Positions 1 to 6,005 of a stretch of DNA of 6,652 nucleotides are shown here, piece after piece (the first letter of the stretch is position 1; the number at the start of each line of letters is the position of its first letter). Below the pieces are notes generated by a model, which had not been told where the DNA came from, ran no database searches, and worked only from the letters and a program-made list of their open reading frames with translations. The DNA comes from Gammaproteobacteria bacterium (GTDB lineage Bacteria; Pseudomonadota; Gammaproteobacteria; Competibacterales; Competibacteraceae): assembly GCA_003562535.1 (NCBI GenBank), contig PWUP01000312.1, positions 1-6,652 on the forward strand. The letters are read 5' to 3'. Position numbers and translations under genes: made by a program.

Positions 1-655
1 ACATCACCGGTGGGTTATGCGGCAGATGATTATGATCACCCATTAACAGTTGCAGGGTGTGTTCACCCGGTGGCAATTGCATCAAATGTTCGGTTTGCCC
101 ACGGCCAAAATGGATATGGTTGTCGTCAGCCGGTATCGGTTCATCCAGCGACGGCAGTTGCTCGACGTTGATCAATAAATGATGGTGCCCCGTGAAGCGC
201 CGATCGACCCCGGCGGGTGCCACACCCATATTGCGTAACCCCATGCGAATCCACACTTGTCCGCCGGGGATGATGTCGCCGTCGAACGGGGTGATGAAAT
301 ACACAAAGCTGTCGTCAAGCGCCGGTGAGCGACCGTCCTCAGTCGGTTCTGCAGTTTCTGGGGTGGTCATATCATGGGCTTCTGGCGGTGGTTGCAACAG
401 CCGTCCGAAAATATAGCCGGTGCCACCGGTCGATAGCTCGACTTGATACCAACTGCCACCGGCGGCTTCACCGACCACCGTAATCGTCTCACCCGCTTGT
501 AACCCACCGACAATTGCCGCTTGAGTGGAGGGCTGGGCGCGGATATTGGAGTTGGACAGCGCGGTGTATTCGCTGCCTTGTGCCCAGGCTAATGTGGTTA
601 CAGCGGTGAAGCCAGCAGCCGCCAATAGCTTAAACAGCTTACTTGGGATTAACAT
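1..655 (-). CDS. Secreted SH3b + DUF4399 domain protein (3' end cut off by window)
   Basis: I translated this minus-strand frame from the ATG at 655-653; 218 codons are visible and there is no stop before the window edge. Residues 1-25 form a signal peptide (basic start, hydrophobic core, likely cleavage after AWA), so export to the periplasm or cell surface is expected. Residues about 31-88 look like a bacterial SH3 (SH3b) domain: NIRAQPS, GGLQAGE, SWYQVEL and GYIFGRLL fit the family pattern. After a Pro/Thr/Glu-rich linker, residues about 118-218 match DUF4399, with GVAPAG, TGHHHLLI, PIPADDNHIHFG, LPPGEHTLQLLMGDHNH and PHNPPVM. Only a few C-terminal residues of that domain seem to be missing. 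GAGG at 666-669 lies 10 nt before the ATG and supports the start. The gene follows the kinase by 36 bp on the same strand, suggesting an operon. DUF4399 has no established function known to me. The many His residues could bind metal, but that is inference. Confidence 0.85.
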   Translation of the reverse strand, partial: MLIPSKLFKLLAAAGFTAVTTLAWAQGSEYTALSNSNIRAQPSTQAAIVGGLQAGETITVVGEAAGGSWYQVELSTGGTGYIFGRLLQPPPEAHDMTTPETAEPTEDGRSPALDDSFVYFITPFDGDIIPGGQVWIRMGLRNMGVAPAGVDRRFTGHHHLLINVEQLPSLDEPIPADDNHIHFGRGQTEHLMQLPPGEHTLQLLMGDHNHLPHNPPVM

Positions 656-691
656 GGTTGGATTACCTCGTGTGGTGGTTATGACGTTGGG

Positions 692-2200
692 TTATTGAGT
701 ATCATCTTGAGTTTGAATGTGTTGGCGAAGTTCCAACAAACCTGCATGTTCAGGAGCTAATTGTAATCCTCGGTTAATGGCATTCAAGCCGCCTGTTCGA
801 TCCCCTTGGTCTAATAGGGTCTCGGCCTCACCGAAGAACCGCTCTGCGGCGCGGATGCGACCGAGTGCTAACAAACGGTCACGAGCCTGCACATTGCCTG
901 GCGCTCGGTCGCTAATTTGCCGATAGATTTCAAAGGCGTTATGGCCTTCTGGCTGGAAATATCGCCCTGCCTGCCAGTGCTGTTCACCTTGATCCAGTAA
1001 CTCAGCAATCGAGAGTTCGCGACTCTCGCTGGGTGGATCAGGCGACTCCTGTTCAGCCGCTGGGGACGCTTCAGGCTCTGGTTCAGCTTGGGCTGTTGGG
1101 GGAGCGCGATCAGGCTCAACCGAGGTCGGCGTGGGCAGTAACCACCAACCTACCCCCGCACCGCTGACCACCAACACCAAGAGAGTAGCCAAGATCACGG
1201 GGATTTTGGACGATTTATCTGGCTCGGTCGTTGCAATGACAGGGTCTGGCGCAGAGCGTGGTGTGTCAGCAGATTGGAGCACCGTGGCCTGATCCTCATC
1301 CTCTGACGACGCTGACGACGTTGACTGATCGCGCTCTTGGTTTGGGTTCAGTGGCGACCGTATAAACTGTCCGCCACTTACGCCTTGCAGATAATGATCC
1401 AATTCGCTGACGAAAGCCCCCATATCGGCAAAGCGATCTTCTGCCTGTTTGGCGAGTAAACGCTCTAACAGCGGTTGTAAGTGTTGCAGGTCATCGGGTA
1501 ATTGAGGAATCGGTGCCGTTGCGTGTTTCAGGGCGAGTGAGAAGGCATCGCCTGATTGGTAAAGCTTTTGACCGGTTAACATTTCCCACAGCATGGCTCC
1601 GAAGCTGTAGATGTCCGAGCGGTGGTCAATCGCTTTACCCAGCGCTTGTTCGGGACTCATATAGCCGACACTGCCGAAGGCAAAGCCGGTGCGGGTTAAT
1701 TGACTGCTGGAGCCTAGCGCTTTAGCAATACCAAAATCGGTCAGCACGGGTGAGTCATCTTCACGAAACAGCACATTTAGCGGTTTGATATCGCGATGGA
1801 CAAAATAACGCTGATGGGCATAATGCAGCGCCTTGCCCAAAGTCCGAGCGATGTCCAGTGATTCTGCAACGGTTAAGTGCTTGCGGATGCGATCACGCAA
1901 TGAACCGCCCGGCAGGTATTCCATTGACAAATAGTAATGACTGTCATGGGTGCCGATATCAAATACCGTGACGATATTGCTGTGATTGAGCTGACCGACA
2001 ATATGCCCCTCGTTGAGGAAGCGAGTTTTAAAATCCTCGTCAGCACTGAGTGCTGGACTCATCACTTTTAGCGCCACTTTACGGCTCAATGACTCCTGTA
2101 GCGCCAGATACACTGTCGCCATGCCACCGCGACCGATCTCACGTTCGATCTTGTACCCGGGAATCTTATAGCCGGGAATTTTAATTAGCGAGTCCGACAT
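692..2200 (-). CDS. Membrane-anchored Hanks-type Ser/Thr protein kinase with C-terminal TPR-like region
   Basis: This 502-residue protein should phosphorylate proteins on Ser/Thr using ATP. Its N-terminal kinase domain (about 16-270) has every catalytic element: glycine loop GRGGMATV (23-30), VALK lysine K45, probable helix-C glutamate E64, HRD (135-137) with K139 and N142, DFG (155-157) and SPE in place of APE (182-184). The HRD arginine makes it an RD kinase; Thr169 and Thr171 in the loop before SPE are candidate autophosphorylation sites. A Ser/Asp/Glu-rich linker (about 290-320) leads to one transmembrane helix (about 333-356). A Pro/Glu-rich stretch follows, then a helical TPR-like region (about 397-495). 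The kinase should face the cytoplasm and the TPR-like region the periplasm. The start follows a weak SD-like ACGGA. Residues 8-17 repeat IPGYK twice in tandem. The secreted SH3b/DUF4399 gene lies just downstream. Substrates cannot be read from the sequence. Confidence 0.93.
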   Translation of the reverse strand: MSDSLIKIPGYKIPGYKIEREIGRGGMATVYLALQESLSRKVALKVMSPALSADEDFKTRFLNEGHIVGQLNHSNIVTVFDIGTHDSHYYLSMEYLPGGSLRDRIRKHLTVAESLDIARTLGKALHYAHQRYFVHRDIKPLNVLFREDDSPVLTDFGIAKALGSSSQLTRTGFAFGSVGYMSPEQALGKAIDHRSDIYSFGAMLWEMLTGQKLYQSGDAFSLALKHATAPIPQLPDDLQHLQPLLERLLAKQAEDRFADMGAFVSELDHYLQGVSGGQFIRSPLNPNQERDQSTSSASSEDEDQATVLQSADTPRSAPDPVIATTEPDKSSKIPVILATLLVLVVSGAGVGWWLLPTPTSVEPDRAPPTAQAEPEPEASPAAEQESPDPPSESRELSIAELLDQGEQHWQAGRYFQPEGHNAFEIYRQISDRAPGNVQARDRLLALGRIRAAERFFGEAETLLDQGDRTGGLNAINRGLQLAPEHAGLLELRQHIQTQDDTQ

Positions 2201-2212
2201 AGGTATCCGTCA

Positions 2213-2218
2213 ATTATA
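2213..2218 (-). promoter_or_regulatory. TATAAT hexamer upstream of the kinase gene (doubtful -10)
   Basis: Read on the minus strand this is a perfect TATAAT. However, no TTGACA-like hexamer sits 16-18 bp upstream. Transcription from it would also start only about 6 nt before the kinase ATG, leaving almost no leader. It may be a weak or leaderless promoter, or chance in an AT-rich patch. Confidence 0.2.
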
Positions 2219-2239
2219 ATGGCTAAGGTTTGCACATAA

Positions 2240-2263
2240 CCCTAGCACGTTGATGAGCTAGGG
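2240..2263. repeat. Perfect 7-bp inverted repeat in the divergent intergenic region
   Basis: CCCTAGC (2240-2246) and GCTAGGG (2257-2263) are exact reverse complements around a 10-nt spacer. The element lies between the divergent kinase and URC4 genes, with no T-run after it on either strand. A regulator-binding site or a hairpin in the kinase leader fits better than a terminator. No specific regulator can be named. Confidence 0.5.
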
Positions 2264-2286
2264 CAGTAACTGACTATATACTCTAT

Positions 2287-2299
2287 TGCCTGCTAGGCA
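2287..2299. repeat. Short hairpin, 5-bp stem and 3-nt loop
   Basis: TGCCT (2287-2291) and AGGCA (2295-2299) pair around GCT. CTCT at 2281-2284 and AGAG at 2298-2301 are also complementary but cannot extend the stem continuously. It lies 24 bp from the CCCTAGC inverted repeat and shares the core CTAG, so both could belong to one regulatory region. With a stem this short, chance is possible. Confidence 0.3.
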
Positions 2300-2328
2300 G
2301 AGTGTGTCATAGCAACTCGATTATGGCA

Positions 2329-2334
2329 TACAAT
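2329..2334 (+). promoter_or_regulatory. Candidate -10 box (TACAAT) for the URC4-upp-nitroreductase operon
   Basis: TACAAT matches the sigma70 -10 consensus at five of six positions and would place transcription start near 2341, about 40 nt before the preferred URC4 ATG. No good -35 hexamer is seen at 16-18 bp, so an activator or another promoter may be involved. Confidence 0.25.
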
Positions 2335-2380
2335 GCGGTTACTATGCTGTGGCGAATTGTCAGCGCGGCGAGATCAGCGC

Positions 2381-3682
2381 ATGAGTACCGCTCCCAGATT
2401 TTTTGATTCGAGACTGAGTACGATGGATATGGATGATGACATTAATGACGTTGATGAACTTTATGACGTGGATGACATTGACGCCAGCATCGCTCGGCTG
2501 AGTGAGCTCAGCACTATCCGCCAGCGGTGCAAACAACTGTATCAGTGGATTGCAGCGGGTGAGTCAGACTACTTCTCACTGGTACCCAACCATCTACCCA
2601 CAGTCGTGGACTATGTACTAGCGGTCATTGACGCCAATCATCCCGATCTGAATATCCCAAATTACAGCCGTTGGCGCCATTTTTCTGCCGGTGGGCGTGA
2701 TCGTTGGGCTGAGTTAGAGACCACATTGACGGTCTCGGAGGAAGAACAGGCGCGTATCCGTACCGAGTTGACGGTGATCAGCGTGTTGCTCGATGCCGGT
2801 GCCGGTAAGCACTGGCGTTACCGTGACAGCGACGGCCAAGACTACGCCCGCTCGGAAGGTCTCGCTGTGGCCAGTTTGCAGATGTACCGTGACGGGCTAT
2901 TTTCAGCGCGCAGTGATCAACCCCTGCGGGTCGATGCAGCGGCTTTGGCCGCTTTAAACAGCGAGCGTTTGGCCGCAGCGCTGCACGTCAGCCCAGATAA
3001 TCCGTTACTGGGTTTGCCAGGGCGTCTCAATCTGCTCAAGCAATTGGGCGCGGTCATCACCCGTAATCCCGGGTATTTAGGGGGACAAGTGCGCCTGGGC
3101 GGCTTATTTGACAGCCTCAAAGCCCAGGTTGAAGACGACGCCCGGCTGCCTGCTCCCGATCTATTTGCCTTATTATTGGATTTTCTCGCGCCAATCTGGC
3201 CAGGGCGTAAGATCTTGGGGGGATTTAATCTTGGTGATGTCTGGTTGCATCCAGCGTTAGACGACGATGGCCTGATTCCCTTTCATCAACTGGTGCAGTG
3301 GCTCACCTACTCACTGGTTGACCCCTTAGAGGCGGCGGGTTTTACCATCACACAACTTGATGATCTGACCGGCTTGCCCGAATCCCGTCATGGCGGATTG
3401 TTTGTTGATCTCGGAGTGGTGCAACCGATGCACACAGAGGTCATGCAATACTCCCACGCTGTGGACAGTGATTTAGTTATAGAGTGGCGGGCATTAACCG
3501 TGTGCTTATTGGATCAAGTCGCTGAGCAGATCCGCCAGCGTTTGGGTTTGGATGCGCATCAGTTGCCACTGGCACGGATCTTACAGGGGGGGACGTGGGC
3601 AGCAGGCCGTAAAATCGCAGCGGAACGCCGCTCAGACGGCAGCCCGCCGATCAGCATCATCAGCGATGGCACGGTATTCTAA
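2381..3682 (+). CDS. URC4/Urg3-family (DUF1688) protein of uracil catabolism
   Basis: I recognise DUF1688, the family of yeast URC4 and fungal Urg3, from SRWRHFSAGGRDRW (96-109), LLDAGAGKHWRYRD (136-149), YARSEGLAVASLQMYRDGLFS (155-175), GRLNLLKQLG, LPESRHGGLFVDLGVV, EWRALTVCLLD and the GGTWAAGR end motif (403-410). URC4 is genetically required for the URC route, in which uracil is converted to UMP and then degraded. Its exact reaction is not, to my knowledge, firmly assigned. The protein is soluble, with no signal peptide or membrane helix. The upp gene follows after 43 bp, a pairing that strongly supports the assignment. I prefer the ATG at 2381 (433 aa), preceded by GAG 8 nt upstream. An in-frame ATG at 2333 would add 16 residues; ATGs at 2423 and 2429 would shorten it by 14 or 16. 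Residues 16-34 form an unusual Asp-rich segment ahead of the conserved domain. Confidence 0.88.
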   Translation: MSTAPRFFDSRLSTMDMDDDINDVDELYDVDDIDASIARLSELSTIRQRCKQLYQWIAAGESDYFSLVPNHLPTVVDYVLAVIDANHPDLNIPNYSRWRHFSAGGRDRWAELETTLTVSEEEQARIRTELTVISVLLDAGAGKHWRYRDSDGQDYARSEGLAVASLQMYRDGLFSARSDQPLRVDAAALAALNSERLAAALHVSPDNPLLGLPGRLNLLKQLGAVITRNPGYLGGQVRLGGLFDSLKAQVEDDARLPAPDLFALLLDFLAPIWPGRKILGGFNLGDVWLHPALDDDGLIPFHQLVQWLTYSLVDPLEAAGFTITQLDDLTGLPESRHGGLFVDLGVVQPMHTEVMQYSHAVDSDLVIEWRALTVCLLDQVAEQIRQRLGLDAHQLPLARILQGGTWAAGRKIAAERRSDGSPPISIISDGTVF

Positions 3683-3702
3683 ACATTAATGATTGTTTTT
3701 TT
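3681..3702 (+). other. Weak A/T hairpin and T7 run in the URC4-upp gap
   Basis: AAACA (3681-3685) can pair with TGTTT (3694-3698), and a run of seven T follows from 3696. The stem is only five pairs, almost all A-T, and overlaps the last stop-codon bases. It is too weak for a confident terminator. At most it could reduce read-through into upp or act as a processing site. Confidence 0.2.
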
Positions 3703-3725
3703 ACTTTGGGGGTAACCACTTAGGT

Positions 3726-4355
3726 ATGGATAATCTGACCATCGTTGAACATCCTTTGATTCAACACAAACTGACACTGATGCGGCGGGCAGATACCGCT
3801 ACGGCTGATTTTCGCCGCCTACTGCGGGAAATCTCAATGTTGCTGGCCTATGAGATCAGCCGTGATTTGCCCCTGACCACTCAGCGCATTCACACCCCAT
3901 TAATGGTGATGGATGCCCCCACCTTAACCGGCAAAAAACTCTGTTTTGTCTCCATACTCCGAGCAGGCAATGGCTTGTTGGACGGTATGTTGGATTTATT
4001 GCCCTCAGCACGGGTGGGTCATATCGGACTCTACCGTGACCCCAAGACCTTAGTCGCCGTCGAATACTATTACAAAGTCCCCAGTGATCTGGCCGAGCGC
4101 TTAACCATTGTGGTCGATCCGATGTTGGCGACGGGTAATTCAGCCATCGCTGGGGTGGAGCGATTGAGACAGGGTGGGGCACGGCAAATGAAATACCTGT
4201 GCTTACTGGCCGCTCCTGAAGGTGTACGGGCTTTCTCAACAGCGCATCCCGATGTACCGATAGTCACCGCCGCCTTGGATGAACGGCTTAATGATCACGG
4301 GTATATTTTGCCTGGCTTGGGGGATGCTGGGGATCGACTGTACGGGACAAAATAA
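3726..4355 (+). CDS. upp: Uracil phosphoribosyltransferase
   Basis: This cytoplasmic enzyme makes UMP and pyrophosphate from uracil and PRPP. It is the usual pyrimidine salvage enzyme and, beside URC4, the likely entry step of URC-type uracil catabolism (yeast URC6 plays this role). From the ATG at 3726 the protein is 209 residues, close to the 208 of E. coli Upp. It aligns end to end: HPLIQHKLTLMR (9-20), SILRAGNG (76-83), the PRPP-binding VVDPMLATGNSA (129-140), LAAPEGV (161-167) and the uracil-binding tail YILPGLGDAGDRLYGTK (193-209). A TTG at 3693 would add 11 residues absent from the family, so I reject it. The ribosome site is unclear: GGGGG at 3708-3712 is 13 nt away and AGG at 3722-3724 is nearly adjacent. 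The TAA stop shares one base with the next ATG, so translation of the two is probably coupled. Confidence 0.95.
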   Translation: MDNLTIVEHPLIQHKLTLMRRADTATADFRRLLREISMLLAYEISRDLPLTTQRIHTPLMVMDAPTLTGKKLCFVSILRAGNGLLDGMLDLLPSARVGHIGLYRDPKTLVAVEYYYKVPSDLAERLTIVVDPMLATGNSAIAGVERLRQGGARQMKYLCLLAAPEGVRAFSTAHPDVPIVTAALDERLNDHGYILPGLGDAGDRLYGTK

Positions 4356-4906
4356 TGCCACAGGCGTTATCCGAACTGCTCCGCAGTCGCCGCACCATCA
4401 ATCGCTTCCGCCCCGAAGCACCGCCTGCGGAGATCATCCATCAGGCGCTGGATCTGGCCCGCTGGGTGCCCAATCATCACCTTACCGAACCGTGGCGGTT
4501 TTATTGCTTAGGTCAAGACACCGCACGGGCCATTGCTGAACTCAATGCCGAGTTAATCGCGGCCACCAAAGGTCAAGCTTCGGCACAGGCAAAACTCGCC
4601 AACTGGTTGGCCAAGCCGGGGTGGCTAGTTGTCACTCAGGTGCGCAGTGATGATCCATTACAATATCAGGAGGATTATGCCGCCTGCTGTTGTGCCATTC
4701 ACAGCATTATGCTGTATTTATGGAGCCACGGCATCGGCTCTAAGTGGTCAACCGGCCCGGTCATCCGTGATTCGCGTTTTTATGAGCTGATCTGGGTGGA
4801 TCAGGACAGCGAGGAAGCGGTGGGGCTGTTATGGTACGGTTATCCCGCCGAAACTCCGCAGACTCCACGTAGGCCACTGAATGAGTTGCTGATTGAACTG
4901 CCGTAG
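4355..4906 (+). CDS. Nitroreductase-family FMN oxidoreductase (YdjA/RutE-like size)
   Basis: The 183-residue protein belongs to the nitroreductase family of FMN-dependent NAD(P)H oxidoreductases, and its length matches the compact YdjA type. Visible family features are SRRTINRF (11-18; Arg residues that usually contact the FMN phosphate), ARWVPNHHLTEPWRF (35-49), the central helix EDYAACCCAIHSIMLYLWSHGIGSKWSTG (106-134) and the end segment VGLLWYGYP (156-164). There is no signal peptide, so it is cytoplasmic, probably a dimer like its relatives. Three consecutive Cys (111-113) in the central helix are unusual. The start overlaps the upp stop in TAATG, tying its expression to upp. By analogy with RutE of the Rut uracil pathway, which reduces malonic semialdehyde to 3-hydroxypropionate, it may act on an aldehyde or other pyrimidine breakdown product. 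That role is inference; the substrate cannot be read from the sequence. Confidence 0.87.
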   Translation: MPQALSELLRSRRTINRFRPEAPPAEIIHQALDLARWVPNHHLTEPWRFYCLGQDTARAIAELNAELIAATKGQASAQAKLANWLAKPGWLVVTQVRSDDPLQYQEDYAACCCAIHSIMLYLWSHGIGSKWSTGPVIRDSRFYELIWVDQDSEEAVGLLWYGYPAETPQTPRRPLNELLIELP

Positions 4907-4909
4907 CGG

Positions 4910-4919
4910 GGCTATAGCC
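4910..4919. repeat. Perfect 10-bp palindrome GGCTATAGCC
   Basis: The self-complementary decamer starts four bases after the nitroreductase stop. It directly adjoins the REP-like palindrome and may be its outer part. GTAG (4903-4906) and CTAC (4919-4922) are also complementary. It could be a binding site or part of a repeated unit; nothing more can be said. Confidence 0.35.
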
Positions 4920-4956
4920 TACAATGTCGGGCAACGCTGCGCTTATGCCCGACCTA
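4918..4956. repeat. REP-like palindromic element between convergent genes
   Basis: GTCGGGCA (4926-4933) and TGCCCGAC (4946-4953) form a perfect 8-bp stem around a 12-nt loop, flanked by CCTACA on the left and CCTA on the right. The arrangement resembles dispersed extragenic palindromes of gammaproteobacteria, in which a TCGGGC/GCCCGA stem with a GCGC-containing loop sits beside CCTAC. The position just past two convergent genes is typical. There is no T-run on either side, so it is not a classic intrinsic terminator. It may still protect or end transcripts from both sides. Copy number elsewhere in the genome is unknown. Confidence 0.55.
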
Positions 4957-5006
4957 TCGCCCGCTGTTGTCCGGTAATCAGCTTGAATGGCTATATAACT
5001 GATCCC

Positions 5007-5972
5007 TCACGTCAAGTTCCGCACCAATTTGGCCGCAAACCGCAAGGGTGTCGTATCCCAAGGGGTAAACCGAGCTAATTGCCATTTATCGCTGTGGTGG
5101 GTTGACACCCCCGGCACTGTGGACACCGCAGCAGTAAAACCCGCCTCGCGCACCATATCCACATGTCGGGGCGCGTAGTCCTGCCCTGGTTTGCCGTTGG
5201 GATAGGCAAACAAACGCACCGGCTGACCTAGCCAGGATTGTAAAATTTCCCGTCCCCCGGCAATTTCCTCACACGCCTGATTATCAGCAATACTCATCAG
5301 GATCGGATGGGTTTGAGTATGGCCACCAATCTCCATACCGGAGTTGGCTAGGCGCTGTAATTGCGCTGTGGTCATCATTAAATCCGTGGGCAGCGGCTCG
5401 GGGGACTGTTCTGCCAGCGCCTGTACCCGGTCTTCGCGCTCAGCGGCATCTAAATGCTTAACTGCACGGATAATCTTAGCAGCAACGGCATAGCGCTGTG
5501 CCATGGTGTCAACCGATTCAGGCGGCAGACCCACACAGCGCAAATCCACCTCACCGGCAGGCACCCGCCGCAGCGTTTCCAGTATCTGATCATTAAACAT
5601 AATGCCGCCATTCACATACCCGACTGCGATAAAAAAGGTGGCCGGGAGTTTCAATTCGCTGAGTATGGGCAAAGCGACTTCGACATTATCAGCATAGCCA
5701 TCGTCAAAGGTAATGCAGGCCGCACGCGGTGGCAGGGTCTGGTCCGCCAAACGCGCCACCGCTTCGGATAAGGGCAAAACATTAAACAGTCGTGCCACCG
5801 TCTGCATCTGCCAGCGGAACCGCGCCGCATCGGGGTCGCCGGGCAAAAACGGGTCGGGTTCAGGCACAACACGGTGAAAAATTAAAATCGATAGGCATGC
5901 CCGTAAGCCTGAGGGTGACAATAATCCCGCTAAGGGACGCAGCAGCGGGATAGCGCTATCGGCTATGTTCAT
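5007..5972 (-). CDS. Polysaccharide deacetylase (NodB homology domain)
   Basis: This 321-residue carbohydrate esterase-4 type protein should remove acetyl groups from an N- or O-acetylated polysaccharide by metal-dependent hydrolysis. The NodB motifs are present: ITFDDGYADN (87-96), with D90 the likely catalytic base and D91 a metal ligand; HTQTHP (218-223), with metal ligands H218 and H222; and FAYPNGKPG (255-263), a variant of the third motif. LSILIFHRVVPEPDPF (28-43) and LPATFFIAVGYVNGG (109-123) are typical of exopolysaccharide-linked members. I see no clear signal peptide; the N-terminus is hydrophobic but interrupted, so a cytoplasmic or membrane-associated site is likely. GAGAGGA (5983-5989) sits 10 nt before the ATG and supports the start. 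No glycan synthesis genes are adjacent in the window, so the substrate is unknown. Confidence 0.92.
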   Translation of the reverse strand: MNIADSAIPLLRPLAGLLSPSGLRACLSILIFHRVVPEPDPFLPGDPDAARFRWQMQTVARLFNVLPLSEAVARLADQTLPPRAACITFDDGYADNVEVALPILSELKLPATFFIAVGYVNGGIMFNDQILETLRRVPAGEVDLRCVGLPPESVDTMAQRYAVAAKIIRAVKHLDAAEREDRVQALAEQSPEPLPTDLMMTTAQLQRLANSGMEIGGHTQTHPILMSIADNQACEEIAGGREILQSWLGQPVRLFAYPNGKPGQDYAPRHVDMVREAGFTAAVSTVPGVSTHHSDKWQLARFTPWDTTPLRFAAKLVRNLT

Positions 5973-6005
5973 AATTCGGTTGTCCTCTCATCAATTTGCT
6001 TAATT

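Noticed and set aside
1303..1326. Repeated TGACGACG in the kinase linker as a tandem repeat or array
   Set aside because: Only two short copies occur and they encode part of a Ser/Asp-rich linker; low complexity explains them.
2333..2380. ATG at 2333 as the start of the URC4 gene
   Set aside because: It overlaps the candidate -10 box and lacks a ribosome site; the extra 16 residues are Cys/Arg-rich and unlike the family. The ATG at 2381 has better upstream spacing.
3693..3725. Upstream TTG start that would lengthen upp by 11 residues
   Set aside because: The added residues are not found in UPRT proteins, whose alignment begins at MDNLTIVEHP, and no ribosome site precedes the TTG.
3856..4239. 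An open minus-strand frame of 127 codons opposite upp
   Set aside because: It is a shadow of the conserved upp reading frame, rich in Arg, Pro and Trp, with no sign of being a gene.
4279..4539. An open plus-strand frame of 86 codons across the upp-nitroreductase junction
   Set aside because: It lies wholly inside two well-supported genes in another frame and its composition (many Ser, Pro, His) is not protein-like.
4926..4953. The GTCGGGCA/TGCCCGAC hairpin as an intrinsic terminator
   Set aside because: No T-run follows on either strand; the flanks fit a REP-like repeat better.
4893..5078. A 61-codon plus-strand frame between the nitroreductase and the deacetylase
   Set aside because: It crosses the REP-like palindrome and the end of the deacetylase gene and has no ribosome site or recognisable domain.
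5454..5771. An open plus-strand frame of 105 codons opposite the deacetylase
   Set aside because: It is antisense to the conserved NodB domain, lacks a ribosome site and resembles no family I know.
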